64,000 nucleotides of DNA, from positions 558,001-622,000 of the forward strand of contig CAXKVV010000022.1 in assembly GCA_964058805.1 (NCBI GenBank), read 5' to 3'. Each line of letters opens with the position of its first letter. The stretch's first letter is position 1. Both the position numbers and the translations under genes were made by a program. The stretch is from Schoenoplectus triqueter (taxonomy: Eukaryota > Streptophyta > Magnoliopsida > Poales > Cyperaceae). The notes under the pieces were generated by a model, which ran no database searches, was not told the DNA's origin, and worked only from the letters and a program-made list of their open reading frames with translations. Positions 34,460-47,085 of the stretch are shown piece by piece.

Positions 34460-37400
34460 CTGCATGTTTCATCTCAGTTTAAAGTTTATACTCAACATAA
34501 GCTGCAACTTCTTATTTAGGAAAACAAATGGAAAAAAAAGGTAATTTGAAAATATTCAAGTCAAACATGTTACCTCAAAGTATTGTATCATGTTGCTTGA
34601 AAATGAGCCCAGAGATCCACTATAGATTAGCTTACCTCCCCTTTTCATTAGTATCAACTGTGTAAAGGTAAAATTATAAATTTAGATTGATTGAAAAATG
34701 ATTTATTACCTCCCCTTTTCATAGCTTCTAGCAAACTTGTAAAACCAAAATAGAAAAAATAAGACATTTTCAAACACTGTACCTCATCAAAAGCTTCAAA
34801 AATCTCAATGCTGGGCTGATGAATTGTACAGACAACAGTTCGACCAGTGTCAACTGTCTTTCTTATCGCTCGCATGACAATGGCTGCAGCACGTGCATCG
34901 AGGCCGGATGTTGGCTCATCCATGAATATAATTGAAGGGCTAGATATTAGTTCAACAGCTATAGTTAGCCTTTTCCTCTGTTCGGCGGAAAGACCATCCT
35001 GTCCAGGCACACCCACCATTGCATTTCTCAGGTTTGTCAGCTCTACTAACCCCATGACTTCTTCTATAATCATCTGTAAGAGAGAGAGAGAGAGAGATGG
35101 TAGTAAAATGATATTCATTGTTGTCAAATATAGTGAAGTTCACTCAACAAAGAACAAATTGTGTCGCTCCTCAAAACTTGCATTTCATATTAGTATGTTT
35201 TTGGCCTAGCTTATGTCCTATGGGGTCAATAAAACACATAAAAAAAAAGGAGAAATCAGTATTAGTGATCATAAGGTGGTTTCCGTTTGCAAATACTCTT
35301 AAAATGAGTATGTCGCAGTAGTCATGTGAGAAATTTTTGTTGTTGTTTCAGGAAAGCTGGAATATTTGGCGTACTTTGGAAGAGAAATAAAAAATATGTA
35401 TTCAAAAAACATATCCCAAGCTAAAAATAACAATTAGGAGTAAGGACTGAAAATTGAATGCACAATAATAGTTCATAAAGGATTTTTATTTAGAATCCAA
35501 AATGGTGATGCATAAAATGTACATAAAAGCAGACTAGATCAGGAAGGTTCTAAGATGCATAATAAGCTGATATGCTATATCACAGCAATATGGTAGCTCT
35601 ATTAAGACAAATAAACATTAAAATATACAAATTAAGAAACAGTTAATTGAACTCAAATTTTATTTGGATGAACAATTATCATATTTTCCTGTTCTGGGTG
35701 TCCAGTAATGCCACAAAAAAAACACAATATCACAAGTCACTTACATATCTTTCATGAGGCTTGATATTTGAAGGAAGCCGGAGCCATGCAGAATACTTCA
35801 AACTCTCATAGACGGTTAAAAATGGGGAATGGATATCTGCTTGCTCACAATAACCTGAAATCCGTGAGAAAGTCTCTTGCTTCTTCTGGAAACCTTCTAT
35901 GCTAATGGTGCCCTCAATATAGCCGCCAGTTTTCCTTCCAGCTAAAACATCCAAGAGTGTAGTTTTACCAGCACCAGTGATTCCCATTAGTGCAGTTAAT
36001 ATACCAGGCTGAAATGCACCACTTACATCTTGCAAGAGTTGAAGTCTTTTCTCAGTCACTCCATATTTTTCCATTTCCTGCAAAACATAAATTTTAAATT
36101 GCAAACATTGGCTGGCACTGGAAAGTGACAACAATTAAAAATCTTTACCTTAGGCATGTCAACAAAATAACTAATATGCTTGAACACAAGGGTTAGGGGT
36201 TGAAATGGGAAAACAACTTGCTGTGGTGGAGCCAACCCATTTTTACACACTGGTTCTGTCTCCTGCATTTCTTTCTTTGGTTTAATGGCTTGTCTCTTGT
36301 AGGGGGCTGCACACAACAAATCATTAAGATTAAGATAGGGAATACAAGTAAACCAAAGATTAAATGATTGAAAGGCACCTATTTTCAGCATTCCACATTA
36401 TCAATCAAATTTTAAATAAACAAAACAAACTCTAAGCATGCCAGAGTAATCAAGTAGATACATAAATATGTACAATGAGAAAATAAGAAAAAAAGATACA
36501 TACGATTGAGAATTTCCAATGCAAAGACACTGAGAATATTGAAAATGAGAGAAAACCCAAACAAGGCAGCAGCAGAAAACCAAAACCAGTGCCATGCCAT
36601 AAACAAGCCTCTAGATTCAAGTACAGCCTTGCCTACTGTATCAGCTTTCATATTTCCATAATGAAATTCCTGCAAAAGCAAAGGATATTTATTTAATTTT
36701 CTTGTAAATAGTTCCTGGTGAAATGTATTGACCAAAAACAACAATTACTGAACCATGATTGGTATAGTTTGCTTAGTGCTTATGCTCCTAGTGATCGTAT
36801 ATCCCTTGGGTGAGTTGGGTCATAATACTGATATATCCTTTTTCAACCAAACATTTTTCATGATGTACCGAGCAAAATATAATTATTGAACCGTCACTAG
36901 TATAATTTGTTCGTGCTTATGCTCCTTGTGATTAAGTATAGCTAATCTGATGATGTATCTGTTGGGTTGTAATACGTCATTATTTTTTCAGCCAGACATC
37001 TTCCATGATTTACCAGGCAAAGTTTCAAAAAAGTTTTACCTCAACAACATCATCCTGCCAATTTAACAAATTACAAATTATAGTGTTCAAAATGAAGTTT
37101 ATCTTACTGTCGACCATCGGCTGTCGAAGAGTTCATTAAGTGCCACAGCATTCAGTGAGTATGTGAATGGAGATGTCCAGTAAGCCCATTGCAACCATGG
37201 TTGCAAGTTGTCTGCGTGAAAAAAAGGCATTAAAAGGATAAAAATGCTTAATAATCCCAAATTGCAAAAATATTTCTCTGTTTTTTACATTAAAAAGTGA
37301 AAATGCTGTGCTCATTGTATAAGAAACTTGAAAAAGAATCTACTGTCAGCTCAATTACTTTGTTTTACAAGTAATTTAGTAATGGGTGAGGATCCATTGA

Positions 37401-40400
37401 CAATATTTCTCAAATAAATTCAAAAATCATCTTAACATTAATAGACATATATCTAACTTGTAGATTTTTATTTCAAATTTCATGCAATCAAGTGTCATTT
37501 CATAATCTATCAATGATTAAATTTACAATGAAATTTAAAATGGTCCAAATTTAATGATCTTTGATGAAATATAAAATGATACTTCAATTGAAAAAATTTG
37601 AAAAACAATCAACATATAACTGCAAAATTTAATCTATAACTTTTTTTTTGTTTTTGTAAGATTTGTTAATATTAGAAAAACCATTGTCAATGACCCACCC
37701 TTCAGTAATTACTAATATTATTCTTCATTACAGTAATAAAATAAATATTATACTCTTGACTTTTCTTTTTATGAAAGTGCAATCAAACTGCATCTTCTGT
37801 AGCTAAATTTGCAATTTAGAGTCCTGTCATATCTTAGAGTTCTCTTTCAAGTATAACAAATACTCGTGGCTCTGAAGATAACTTTTAGTACCTTTTGCAA
37901 TTAAGAAACCTCCAAGTATGACAATTGTAGTAAGAGCAGCTGTGCCGATTACATTGGTCACAACTTGGGTTCTTCCAACTGTGGCAATGAACCGGTATAG
38001 ACTCATTGACATTTGATGCATTGCAAAAAGAATCAAGAAGTGATGAAGAAACCTAATAGAAATAAATGAAAAGAACAAAATATTTATTGCTGGTTATAGG
38101 ATATGTACAGTTTTTATCACTTATCATACATATCGTCCATACTTTTGTCAGTGTGATTGCACCAACTGGAGCAAAAATAATTTACCTGGACGGTGAAGGC
38201 GCAAATCCAATACCATAATAGGTCAAGCCAATCCATATACTTGTCTCAAGAAGTGAAATTGGTATGCTCAAAAGAAATATTGAAGAAAGGACGGCCCAAC
38301 CAGGTAAGTTCAACAACTCCCTCTGCTTGTAGAAGATAGGCAGCCTCTTTATTGTCATGGCTAATTCAGTCATTCCATTAAAATTTATAACCATAATACC
38401 CATAAACAAAGCCCCAAGATATATGTTTCCATCCATCACTGTTTGGTGGTTCATCCTTGTACGTAGGAACAGTGTTGTTATCACAAATGCAATAAAAGAG
38501 ATTTGTATTGTTTTGAAAATATGCAAGGGTGAGTTTCGCTTTAGTAGTAATAGTTCTCTTGAGAGACATGCTCTGAAGATTTCCCATTTTGAGATTGGCC
38601 GAGTTTTCACTGATTTGGTTGAAGCGTCTGTGGTTTCTGTGCTGTTACCTTGCTTTTGGAGACTGTTGTGTATCATTCTACTGTTATTGGTAGATTGGAA
38701 GAATTCAACCAACTTCTTGGTTGAATGATAGTGGTACTCTGTGGGATTCCTGGCCCAATATTGTTCTTGATCCATTTTTGAAGTGACCTATAAGTAGTTA
38801 AGATAGGTTACTCAAGTTCAAGAGAACACTATCCTAAACTCAACATGGACTTCAATTATAGGGAACACAATTGTATCAATTCTGGTTGTAACAATTTTAT
38901 TGCAAGTTGGAGTATATTGAGAGTTTGAGACAAACTGGTAATTGACATTCCCTTGGACAATGTATTGATGCATTTATCTGGTAAAGTACCTCTTGAAGAA
39001 AATCAGCTACATTTTTCCTCTTTGGACATTTAAAACCCATGGATTCAAAAAAATCGATGGCATTTTCGCGAGGACCTTGATATACAATTTGCCCCTCGCA
39101 TAGTAGTATAATATCATCAAACAATTCGAAGGTCTCAGGAGGTGGTTGAAGCAAGGAGATAACCACAGTTCTATCCATTAAATGCGCCATTTGTTGTAAA
39201 AAATTTATTATTTCAAATGTAGTGGAGCTGTCTAGGCCTGTTGAAATGTCGTCCATAAAGAAACACCTTGCTAGACTGACAAGCATTTCACCTACAACTC
39301 GAAGCAAAAAAAAAAGGATAAGAAATAAGGGAATCATATTTTATATGACAATATTATTAATAAATTACCTTTATTTTTAATACAAAAATAAAACTAGTAT
39401 GGTTGTGTGTACCAATTGTAACTCTCTTCCTTTGACCTCCAGAAATTCCTCTTCTCAGTTCATCCCCTACTATAATGTCAGCACAGTCAGTTAATCCAAG
39501 CATCTGCACATGAAAACCTCCTTAGACGTGTTTAAAGGAAAATGTTGATGTATCCAAAAAGTACTATTGCAAAATGAAGTACCTTGATGATATAGTTTGT
39601 CGTTAGGTTGCTTCCATCTCCGCAAGTGGTGGCCTAGAGACCATCAATGTTCAGATTTTAATCAAACAAATAATGTGAAGCAACAGAAATTTGAATGAAT
39701 AAATAATTTTTTGAAAGTTCAACTTTACCTTAACAAAAGTATCAGATTCTAACTCCATTTTGTTGATTGCGGCCTTGTTCCGTCCAATTTTTTCTCCTAA
39801 CATTTCTAGAATTTTGAATATCATGTTATGTTCTTGAAGACGAGAAAAATGATACAAGAAATTGCATAGCACATGGTACTGTACTTTTTCTTTAGGAAAA
39901 TATAACCAAATCAAACATTAACTTGATCATTTTTTTCATCATAGTGAAATCTAAAAAATCGTTAGTTAGCTTAAATTTTGAATTGAACAAGGTGCCTGTA
40001 ATCAGTGACACCACTGTTATACCATTACAAACAGGTACAAGTCCCACAAGACACAAGAGGTGCAGAGAATTGTGGTGAATTTCACTGAAGAGATGAGGGA
40101 CTAGATAGGAAGCATAAGGGTGCAGAATAAAAAGGAATTATAACATCTTAGGATATCAGGTGTCGCCTCTCTGAATAAGGCCTTAGGTCAATTAAAAAAC
40201 AAATTTCGAACAAACAGATAAATTGCCATTTAGTGCAGGTCTAAAATTGGGGTTGAGCATCTATATTTTCCCTTTTCTGATAAACATATTTAGGAGAAGT
40301 AGATTGCCATTTCAACAAGTGTGAAGAATTAAGGCGGGTAAGGATGGTGGTAGGGCTAAAACTGGAGTTTAGCATACCTAACCCTTTCAGATGTCTTGTT

Positions 40401-43400
40401 CTGAACAAGTTACCACCCAAAGGTGCCACGCCAGGTGCAGGACATCATAAAAACAGACTCTGAAGGCTGCATGGAGGACTTGGACAGCAGGGTCATGCTA
40501 GAGAGAGTTATGGTCTTTTGATATTTTGGCCTTTGATGGATAAAATGTAGTCTGGTTTTGTATTGTTATGGATCAAAAACTAGGGTTTGGACTGATTTTT
40601 TGGGTATGCTATATTTTGTCAGTGATATCGTACAGCACTACCATGTCAGCATCATTATGCTTATTTCGTTACTCGCATTGTACGATGTATTGCTTTCCAA
40701 ACCAAGTACAGAACCAGTCAAATATGTACCTAAAAAATATATAAAGAAACAATGAAAGGAAACATACCAAAAGCATTGTTTGTTTCTAACAAATGAGAAG
40801 AGAAATTAAGAGTCTCTCTAACAGTCATCTCAGGATGATGCAAATCAAACTGATCAACATAAGCTTTCATGTATTGAGGAGTTGATGAATTGAGCTCTTC
40901 TCCATTGTACATGATATTTCCTATTGACTAAAAAAGTAATAAAAAAGACAAATGTTCAACTGTCAACTAAGTGCAAAACTTGTTAATTAGGGACAAAAAA
41001 TAAAATAAAAGTAAACTTGCTTGTTGCATACTTTCAGAGTAGAGCAGAGGTTCCCTGACAATGCTCGTAGAAAGGTCGACTTTCCTGACCCTGGAGGTCC
41101 AAGCACAAGTGTCAACCTAATTAAAAGTTGGGTTTCAAATTAATTAGAGAATTGTTTGATTCTTGATAATATATCCTATCTCACATGATATTGTATGCAG
41201 AAAGCGTGAGTTCCCTTTTTGGTAAATGTGATAGGTCAGGTCAATGTGCCTCTTTCTATAAGCCAAGAGAAATATGTTTTGACATAAAAATTTACAGTTA
41301 GAGAACTTACAAAAAATTCTATTGAAAATTACCTTGATGGTCTTATTATTCCGCTTAATTCATTCAAAATTCTGATGGACTCTTTCTTCTTAGCACACAA
41401 ATGTGAGAACTGTACCATCTCCTGGGAACATAATTGCAAAGCATCTTTTGAGATTTGACTTTGATAGCATGAAAACTGAAGTAATGTTTTATAAAATGCA
41501 CCAAAGCAGATAAAATCAATCCATCTAAACATTTCATTAAATTTTAACAAGTATTTCCAGTTAAGCTAACATTTTAACTTTATCAACATTATCCTATGAA
41601 GCCTCTGCTTGTTCAAGGTACATTATCAATTAGTTGTACAGCATTTTTGGTAACTGGTGCCCAAGTTCATATATAGGTTTTATACCTGTTTCTGATTAAA
41701 TATACTATACTATCAAGATGACTTTGATAATCAATACACTTGCAACAATGTCTAGCCTCTTAAATGCCAGTATTTAACGAAGGCTTTTGTTTTTATTTCT
41801 GGTTGAAGGACAAAGGCACTCCCTGTCAATACCTACATCTGCTATAAAGCTCCAAATAATAAGCCATTTCTTTACTATTGCCACCTCTCTTTAGCATTGA
41901 AATAGAAATTTTCTTTTCCTTCTGAATCCACATTTCTCTAAAGCAGACTTCAGAATGGACCCAACCTGGGGCAAGGATATTTGTTTCTCTGTTTCTTTTA
42001 TTTCTTGTTGAGACAAAGCATGCATACCAACTGCCTGATAAAGTGTCTTCCACATAACAAATCTTTTTTTATTTCTCATGTAATACATTCATCACTAGGT
42101 CTACATCCCAGGAGATAGTAAGAGAAAAAATTGTAAGATATTTGCCAACAAATGTCTGAAGAAGTTCATATCACTGAGGGCCTGTTCGGTGGTAACTTTG
42201 TTTTGGGAATGGGAAATTTATGGTTATGGGTTACACATGAGTCAATTTCTGGGTTCCCATTGATGTGACAGACAATTGCGGAAAAAATTCACTCAGAGTG
42301 AATTATTTTCTGTCCAAGATTTTGCACATATTTGATGGGTTGAGTTGGGAAAAGTGACCCAAACCCAAGCATCTACAGTGTTCATCGAAGGGATTACAGA
42401 AAAGTTACTTACAGAATTAAAAATCCCTTCAGTTCCCAGGCATACCCAGGCAGCCAAATAATGCCTGATAGTTCATTATCTGTCAGTTTTCAGCATAAAT
42501 TATTTGTTTCTGGAGGTCACAACTACTAGAACATTAAGAACAGAATATTATTAACATTCACCTCTCCCCTCCACCCCCGCACCTCAAAAACATGATCTCA
42601 CTTCCTTCTCTGATCCAAAACCTAATCAAGCATATAATTGGTCATGCTATATATCTGTATTGGCAAATTTGCAAGTCTCTCTCCCCACCCATCCCCAAAT
42701 AATCGCACATCCAACCCCCTCCACCATCAGGTTCCTATACAAAGATAAGATCATGAGTCAAGCATTTAATCGAACACCTTGTGTGCGCTAAACATGACTC
42801 GCCAGCACATCTACCATAACAATCCGAGGAAAGATACAACAGGCTAATTATGGTTTAAAGAGAAACACTTGCAAAATTCTCTACCCCTGATTCGATCCCT
42901 ACTCAGGGTAGAAAATTCCCACCGCCGGTTTGCTACCGACAACGGAGGTTTAACATACACCAATTGGTACCGTGAGACAGGTCAAGGTTATCACAACTGT
43001 TGTCAAACTTCAGGAGCTGTAATATAGAAGTTCAATCATCCTGCCAACTATCGTCTCTTTCGTTCGCTTCATCTCTCTATCGCTCTCACTCGCACACACG
43101 GTCACCGTCGCACAACGCTTCTGTGGTGCGTTTTAAAGCTTAAAGCCGAATGACATCTTAATTTGTCCTCTCCCTTATGTCATTAATTGGGCCAGACCGG
43201 TCCTGATTGGGTGGGTTATTTATGCCCACTACCTCTAATATAATGAGCTGTTTCTACATATATAAGATATGGTTAATCCCATTAATTAATAAAAAATGGT
43301 GTAATGCGAACAACTGTGAATTTGCATACGCTCATGGTGTTTGCTTGCAATGTAATAACATGTAGGCTCTTTTTTCAAGCTTGATGTTGTTTTCCAATTC

Positions 43401-43752
43401 CTTTCTATTGTCTGGATAATTGCAATTAATTAATCAGTGAGAAGATCATGCCAAGTACCAAGAATTTCAGTTAAAAAACAAGTCTTTTCTGTTACAAACA
43501 TACTTTCTCTTGCAAATGTGTCGTTCACAACAGAAACTTTTTTTTATAGTATCCTAGAGTACCAAATTAAAATATTTGTTCTTTTTGTTTGGTGTCTTAT
43601 TCTACTTTTTTAGCAAAACATTGTTTAGTGATCAATGTAGATATCATAACAACAATTATTTCTATATTCTTCTTATCTGGAGGACATCAATAAAGTGGCA
43701 TAATCATCCGATCAAAATCTGAATAGGCTAAAGCTCACTGGTGAGCTTGAGT

Positions 43753-43812
<60 letters not shown>

Positions 43813-46118
43813 TAATGCTATGGTGCTTCGCGAAGCAAAAAAAATTTTGTGCTTCGCGTCCGTATCTCGAATTTAAAAGTTCAAACGGCCGATCCAAACC
43901 GTTGAGCATCATCTTCATATTGAAATATCCTTGGAGATCAAATTTTATATTTTTTTGAATTTTTTTGATATTTTTTAGATGGGTACAAAATCGCTTGTTT
44001 TGGATGGTGCAGAAATCTTTAGATCAACAAACTTTGTACCCATCTAAAAAATATCAAAAAAATTCAAAAAAATATAAAATTTGATCTCCAAGGATATTTC
44101 AATATGAAGATGATGGTCAACGGTTTAGATCGGCCGTTTGAACTTTTAAATTCGAGATACGGACGCGAAGCACAAAAATTTTTTTGCTTCGCGAAGCACC
44201 ATAGCATTACTCTATATATATAGAGAGAGAGAGAGAGAGGCTATAGTGCTATGTATAGTACGGATCATCTCTGTGGTATGGATCGAATCTTTATTCTCAA
44301 AGTCTAAATGGTTGATCCTAACAGCTCAAAATGATTTTCGTATGAATATCTATATCTAGACCAAATTTTATAAATTTTTTAATTTTTTTAACTATTTTTT
44401 AAATGGTTAGAAAGTCACTTCTTTTGGATGGCTCACAATAATTAAATCAAGTGATTTTTTAACCATCTAAAAAATTTCTAAATACTATAAAATTTGGTCT
44501 ATATCTTGATATTCATATGGAAATCATTTTGAGCAGTTCGAATCGACCATTTAGACATTGAAAATAAAAAATCTATCCATAGCACAGAGATGATCCGAGT
44601 CAGGGGCGGATGTAGGATTTTGGTCAGGGGGGCAATTATCGGATTGTAATATCTTATCGGGTTCAAATTCATTAACTAATCGGGTACTAAATAAAAAATT
44701 AATAATTTAATACATATTCTTACCTAATAAAAAATTTATTAAAATAATAACATTTTATATATTAAAAATAACAATAAAATAAAACTCAAAGTAATAGATA
44801 ATCAAGTTGATCATGAAAGTTTTCGTCTACAGAACTTTATATTTTGATATCTTTGCATAATTATTTTATTATGCACAATATTAAATTTTTTTTCTCAATA
44901 AAATTAATCAGACAATTCAGGGGCAAAAAAATTTCCAAGGAGGAAAATTACCGAAAAGCACTATTTTCAAAATGCAGAGGGGGGCAGCTGCCCCCCTGGC
45001 CCGACGTACATCCGTCCCTAATTTGTGCTATATATATATATACTTAATGTATTTAAATTTTGATTTGTTGCTCAGTAAATTCTTTATATCAATATCTTAT
45101 ATGATAAAAAGCTTTCATTTTTAGAGTTTTAATTATTATTATTGGATTTTTTTAAGATTATTCTGAAATAAATAATAATAATACAATGAATGATTGCATA
45201 TGTAAATAAGTCATTTTTAAAAAATTCAAAATAAATACTTAGAAAATTTTAGAAATAAAAATTTAGTGTATCTCAAGATATTTTTATATAAAAAATTTAT
45301 TGAGCTATATAAATAAAAATTTCAAAATATTAAAGTATATTCAAGCTCATGAAAATTTGAATTGTCCAAAGAAGACTTATGTGGAGGAAATCATTTCTTA
45401 TTGAAATGGATTTAATATGTGTTAAGGGTATTTTCAGAAAAAAATAACTCCTTGTGTGTGGGGGTTACGAGAGTTCCATATCATGAAAGCGTTAGTGAAA
45501 GGAAACAAGTATTAATTACTCGTGTATTTCATGGGACCTTGTCGCTCCACTTCTCTGTATATAGCACAGAGTTAATTATAAAAGGAGTGTATCAAAATCT
45601 TATCACAATCCGATCGAGGATATAGATGCACATGCGTAATAATTAAGCAGTTAACGCATCCAACGTGATTAAGAGTAACAATACATGGAATCTAGTTCTC
45701 TTACCTGAATACCATTAAGAGTAGCATTTATCAAAGTCGGAAGAGGTTGTCCACCAACCTGCGTCTCTGCCTCGACTGTCAAATTCTCAAACCGAACTTC
45801 CACCTCCGTAGCTTCAACACCCATCCTATATCCGTATATATCAAAATTAATTAAATAAATTGGATGACATATATTATATATCATCAACATAAAGCGTTTA
45901 GTATATGACATGTCTAAATACTTATATATTTATACAATTTAAAATATAAACTCAGATGTATATGCTGTCATGAAAATAGTTAACTTGAGAAAAACTATCT
46001 GGATTGTTAGTCTAATTGATTTTGTACTAATTGATCACCTTTTTTTTCTCTCCTTGAGCATCCTAAGGAACTCTTCATTGTCTGCATGAGTAAAAGGTGG
46101 CTCATCTCTCCTCTTCAT
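32485..46118 (-). CDS. Full-size ABCG/PDR-type ABC transporter
   Basis: Coding exons (minus strand, 5' to 3'): 46118-46039, 45825-45705, 41421-41333, 41116-41032, 40927-40768, 39805-39729, 39633-39583, 39503-39413, 39291-38990, 38787-38186, 38052-37892, 37211-37108, 37054-37040 (tentative), 36669-36504, 36306-36149, 36077-35745, 35073-34783, 34657-34574, 34459-34326, 34221-33994, 33644-33473, 33356-33102, 32754-32485. All junctions are GT..AG and in phase. Product 1,342 residues (1,337 without the tentative exon). Order is NBD1-TMD1-NBD2-TMD2, the reverse layout typical of ABCG pumps, which export lipids, hormones, terpenoids or drugs across the plasma membrane using ATP. The ATG at 46118 is the first Met after an in-frame stop (46195-46193), making the N-terminus several tens of residues shorter than usual for the family. 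No substrate can be inferred. No lesion was found, so it is probably functional. Confidence 0.94.
34574..36077 (-). CDS. ABC transporter exons 16-18: NBD2
   Basis: Walker A is GITGAGKTT (residues 786-794), followed by [12 protein letters not shown] and [10 protein letters not shown] (Q-loop). The signature is [15 protein letters not shown] (from 893), Walker B is [12 protein letters not shown] with the catalytic glutamate at 918, and the switch histidine is in TIHQPS. All catalytic residues expected of the active plant PDR NBD2 are present, in contrast to NBD1. Confidence 0.92.
36149..38787 (-). CDS. ABC transporter exons 10-15: TMD1 and linker
   Basis: Exon 10 (residues 353-552) holds the cytosolic segment [20 protein letters not shown] and the first membrane helices, with the PDR landmarks [20 protein letters not shown] and PGWAV. 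Exon 11 continues with [12 protein letters not shown] and a hydrophobic helix; exon 12 has [16 protein letters not shown] and NELFDSRW, both conserved in PDR proteins. Exon 14 has [13 protein letters not shown] and a helix. Exon 15 is the polar linker leading to [12 protein letters not shown] and YFVDMPK before NBD2. Confidence 0.9.
36749..37025. repeat. 138-bp tandem duplication in an ABC transporter intron
   Basis: GAACC..GA/CT.GTATA.TTTG...GTGCTTATGCTCC.. occurs at about 36750 and again at about 36888, and the rest of the two units also lines up (ACATTTTTCATGATGTACC / ACATCTTCCATGATTTACC). The copies are well diverged. Confidence 0.65.
37040..37054 (-). CDS. Possible 15-base micro-exon of the ABC transporter
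   Basis: Between exons ending ...RWST and beginning EFHYGN, both phase 0, lies TTGGCAG|GATGATGTTGTTGAG|GTAAAAC, five in-frame codons (DDVVE) with acceptor and donor consensus. It would lengthen a loop that by length comparison with other PDR proteins does not need it. It may be a true micro-exon, an optional one, or a chance match. Confidence 0.35.
38990..46118 (-). CDS. ABC transporter exons 1-9: N-terminus and NBD1
   Basis: Residues 1-67 include [13 protein letters not shown], the conserved PDR lead-in to NBD1. Walker A is GPPGSGKST (residues 103-111, exon 4), the Q-loop YVDQFDLH is in exon 5, and the signature ISGGQRKR (241-248) is in exon 8. Walker B is [12 protein letters not shown] (from 261, exon 9): the usual catalytic glutamate of MDEISTGLD is aspartate (D266). 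The switch position reads ISLLQP without histidine, which is normal for plant PDR NBD1. Exons 5-6 code a shorter linker than in Arabidopsis-type PDR proteins. Confidence 0.9.
42181..42470. mobile_element. Possible MITE
   Basis: Starts GGGCCTGTTCGGTGGTAACT and ends GGCAGCCAAATAATGCC, whose inverted form GGCATTATTTGGCTGCC resembles the start. Ends of this kind (GGCCTGTTTGGT-like) are common in plant MITEs. The inverted match is short and no target duplication is evident. Confidence 0.4.
43809..44213. mobile_element. Foldback element, family F2 copy 1
   Basis: Nearly perfect long inverted repeat from AGAGTAATGCTATGGTGCTT to its mirror AGCACCATAGCATTACTCT, with arms of about 180 bases and a centre of about 45 bases. 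A 58-base (TA)n run sits at its left edge. Copy 2 lies at 55112-55517 and a diverged relative at 54700-55099. Confidence 0.88.
44236..44600. mobile_element. Foldback element, family F3, right end disrupted
   Basis: Arms run from GGCTATAGTGCTATG and GTACGGATCATCTCTGTG on the left to CATAGCACAGAGATGATCCG on the right. The right tip is cut where the hAT-type MITE at 44601 begins. The 7109-7492 element is a likely relative. Confidence 0.65.
44601..45020. mobile_element. hAT-type MITE, family H2 copy 1
   Basis: Left end CAGGGGCGGATGTAG, right end inverted TAGGGACGGATGTA, with AGGGGGGCA just inside on both sides. Copy 2 lies, in the other direction, at 60838-61236. No coding sequence. Confidence 0.75.
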
Positions 46119-46279
46119 ATTCTCTTTCCCTCTCTCCTCTTCCTCTTCCTCTTTCTGATCTTCCTTACTATTATTTTCTTTTTCTGAGAGTCTTAGCAGC
46201 AGCTGCTGTGTTTTCTCCGTCGCTTTTAGATAGTAATGTTAAGCTCGCATGGAATTGTGGTGCTAGTATGAGAAAATGA

Positions 46280-46296
46280 GACTGATATATAGAATA
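46280..46296 (-). promoter_or_regulatory. TATA-like box upstream of the ABC transporter
   Basis: On the minus strand TTCTATATATCAG lies about 170 bases upstream of the start codon and would place transcription start near 46255. No other regulatory motif stands out. Confidence 0.35.
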
Positions 46297-46702
46297 ACGA
46301 GTTCGAACAGTTGCTGGTTGTAGACGTCAACTTCATTTATTCATTTATTCATTTATTATTTTCTCGCCTCCAAGCTACCATGATGGGTTTATGACAAAAA
46401 TAGAATGTGCAGCGGTCCCTACCAAATTAAATCTCATCAAAAATAAATTAAGGGATGATTTTTCATATGCCTTGAGAACCACTCTTACGTTTTTTATTTA
46501 TATATTCTCAAGAACTTCAATGTATTTTATTAGTCTTTCAACTTTTTTAATTCTTTCTTATTGCCATTTATATAATTTTTAATTTAAGGGCCAAGTGTTA
46601 TATTTAACATTAAATAAATATATTTGAAGGGGCAAAATCTCTCAAAATATAATATTATTTTCGATCTCTCTTAGTACAAATTTTGATTTTACGAGGTATG
46701 TC

Positions 46703-47050
46703 TATGGGTGTCAATTATTGACCCGACGGGTTAATCCGATCTGATCCGATCCGACATGATCTGAAAATAAATGAGTTGGATATGAGTTTAATTTTTTTGA
46801 TCTGAATCAGATCAGGTCGAGTTCAGATCAAATTCGAACCCGATTAATTATATTTTAAAAGTAATTTTATGATTTAGTACTAATTAAAACTTAATAAAAT
46901 ACTAATTATATACTAATTAAGATTAATTATAAATTACTAATATATTAATTGCTTAAAATTATATAACAATAATTAATTATTTTTTACGGATCGGGTCGGG
47001 ACGATTTGTGATCCGATCGGGTCGATCCGTAACCAGGTCGGGTCATTCAC
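46703..47050. mobile_element. hAT-type MITE remnant related to 10653-11048
   Basis: TATGGGTGTCAATTATTGAC begins it, and the interior (ATTAATTATATT, AGTAATTTTATGATTTAGTAC) follows that of the 10.65-kb element closely. The right end (CGGGTCATTCAC) is eroded and its exact limit is uncertain. Confidence 0.65.
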
Positions 47051-47085
47051 AAAAAGGTCTATTTATTCTCAAAGAAAGTATGTTC

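Larger units (their letters stand above)
41422..45704 (-). other. Intron 2 of the ABC transporter, enlarged by insertions
   Basis: This 4.28-kb intron holds a possible MITE (42181-42470), a (TA)n run (43752-43808), a foldback (43809-44213), a second foldback (about 44236-44600) and a hAT-type MITE (44601-45020) that cuts into the end of the latter. Most other introns of the gene are below 1 kb. Confidence 0.85.
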
